The position numbers and the translations under genes are program-made. Shown here piece after piece: positions 63,074 through 64,000 of a DNA stretch of 64,000 nucleotides. The notes beneath the pieces were generated by a model. The model was not told the DNA's origin. It worked only from the letters and a program-made list of their open reading frames with translations, and did no database searches. The stretch comes from Gimesia fumaroli (lineage in GTDB: Bacteria; Planctomycetota; Planctomycetia; Planctomycetales; Planctomycetaceae): positions 1,583,501 through 1,647,500 of the forward strand of contig NZ_CP037452.1 in assembly GCF_007754425.1 (NCBI RefSeq), written 5' to 3'. The stretch's first letter is position 1, and each line of letters opens with the position of its first letter.

Positions 63074-64000
63074 ATGGTTCGTGAGCCTGTCATAAGAGGC
63101 GATGAGGAACCGGAAGATGATTTTTCCGGTGGCGGAGAGGGCTGGGATTCCAGCTATCTGGCCGATGATGCGGAGTACGATGATGCGCTCAGACCTCAGC
63201 GGCTCAGCGAAGTCGTCGGGCAACGTGCTGTAGTGGAACGGCTGGAAGTCTTTCTGGATGCCACCCGCAAACGGAACGAACCTTTGGGGCACCTGCTGCT
63301 GGATGGGCCTCCAGGATTAGGAAAAACGACGTTAGCCTCCGTTTTGCCTCGCGAATTGGGAACCGAATTACAGATTACTTCAGGACCTTCACTCAGTGCG
63401 CCCAAGGATCTACTGCCTTACCTGACGAATGCCAGTCATGGTTCGTTTTTGTTCATTGACGAAATTCATCGTATGCCGGCGACGGTGGAAGAATTTATCT
63501 ATCCCGCGATGGAAGACTTTCGGGTCGATATCACGCTGGGCGAAGGGCTGAACGCACGCACGGTGAATATGAAACTTCAGAAATTCACCGTGATCGGCGC
63601 CACCACGCGGAGCGGGATGCTGACCGCTCCCTTGCGCGATCGTTTTGTCCGCCGCGAACATCTGGATTTTTACGAAGATGTAGAACTGATCGAAATCGTC
63701 CGCCGCAACGCGAAAAAACTGAGGACGGAGATCACCGATGAGGCTGCTTTCGAAATCGCCCGCCGCAGTCGAGGTACTCCACGGAAAGCGAATAATCTGT
63801 TGCGCTGGGCTCGAGACTATGCGACCAGTAAGGCAGATGGTAATATTACCAATGACATCGTTGCCCGCGCCTTTGAAATGCTGGAAATCGATCAGATCGG
63901 TTTGGAGCGACAAGACAGGCGTTATCTGGAGACGTTGATTAAGACCTTTTCCGGAGGACCTGCAGGAGTTCAGGCACTCGGTCACAGCTTAAATATTCCG
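63074..64000 (+). CDS. ruvB: Holliday junction helicase RuvB, N-terminal part
   Basis: The frame is open from ATG 63074 to the window end (309 codons), so the 3' end is missing. After a ~36-residue acidic extension, the RuvB core begins: [23 protein letters not shown], Walker [13 protein letters not shown] (~79-90), Walker [11 protein letters not shown] (~126-135), sensor [16 protein letters not shown] (~176-191) and [16 protein letters not shown]. RuvB drives branch migration with RuvA. A short GTG start two codons upstream is possible; the acidic N-terminus is longer than in E. coli. Confidence 0.97.
   Translation, partial: MVREPVIRGDEEPEDDFSGGGEGWDSSYLADDAEYDDALRPQRLSEVVGQRAVVERLEVFLDATRKRNEPLGHLLLDGPPGLGKTTLASVLPRELGTELQITSGPSLSAPKDLLPYLTNASHGSFLFIDEIHRMPATVEEFIYPAMEDFRVDITLGEGLNARTVNMKLQKFTVIGATTRSGMLTAPLRDRFVRREHLDFYEDVELIEIVRRNAKKLRTEITDEAAFEIARRSRGTPRKANNLLRWARDYATSKADGNITNDIVARAFEMLEIDQIGLERQDRRYLETLIKTFSGGPAGVQALGHSLNIP

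Noticed and set aside
1-64000. CRISPR arrays, insertion sequences, prophage or integrase genes
   Set aside because: No regularly spaced direct repeats, transposase, integrase or phage structural proteins were recognised anywhere in the window.

Overview
The window looks like a chromosomal stretch of a planctomycete, most like the Gimesia/Planctomyces group. The sequence shows three DUF1559 pseudopilin-like proteins with the [22 protein letters not shown]-type leader, each paired with a small lipoprotein. It also shows a DUF1570-type putative metallopeptidase, a SUMF1-family protein with a planctomycete-style NPYHKWLGIP N-terminus, a tetrahydromethanopterin-pathway cyclohydrolase, and many TPR and secreted proteins. 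Base composition appears balanced by eye (not computed). No rRNA, tRNA, CRISPR array, transposase or prophage was recognised. The genus is inferred from gene content only.

Layout. 1-2430: the end of a DUF1559 gene, its partner lipoprotein, a small conserved-looking gene and an FHA protein. 2867-9316 (minus strand): a YrdC-like/low-molecular-weight phosphatase fusion, rpiB, gcvH, gcvPA, gcvPB and a lipoate ligase-like gene, which together cover glycine cleavage and its lipoylation. 9701-14288: a methyltransferase facing a four-gene minus-strand run (DapA-like, Mch, ATP-grasp ligase, inositol-phosphatase-like), two of which belong to H4MPT-linked C1 transfer. 14628-20353: a small zinc-ribbon-like gene, a DUF1445 protein, a cyclophilin and a fused 5-oxoprolinase/hydantoinase, suggesting (D-)glutamate/5-oxoproline turnover.

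20651-31405: a Bax inhibitor-1 family protein, an MsrP-like molybdoenzyme, a soluble transhydrogenase, an RluA pseudouridine synthase, aconitase, a neutral-ceramidase-like protein and a DUF1570 protein. 31406-32070 is a gene-poor tract with a REP-like hairpin. 32071-42714: two more DUF1559/lipoprotein pairs, the SUMF1-like protein, an APH-type kinase, OsmC, a secreted esterase, an RsbU-type phosphatase and a small secreted hypothetical pair. 42943-50282: a TPR protein, then the fatty-acid cluster rpmF-plsX-fabD-acpP-fabF, followed by a second ketosynthase that has lost two of its three catalytic residues.

50374-64000: a TPR protein, then nusA-infB-rbfA behind a long leader containing a terminator, a HhH-GPD-like protein with a histone-H1-like tail, a large TPR protein, yebC, a zinc-ribbon membrane protein and the first 309 codons of ruvB.

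The most interesting items are the fusion of a degenerate YrdC domain with a phosphatase carrying the arginine-phosphatase signature (8207-9316), the catalytically degenerate ketosynthase beside the fab genes (48981-50282), the DNA-glycosylase-like protein with an H1-like tail (57487-58422), and the nusA leader with a consensus -35 box and a terminator.
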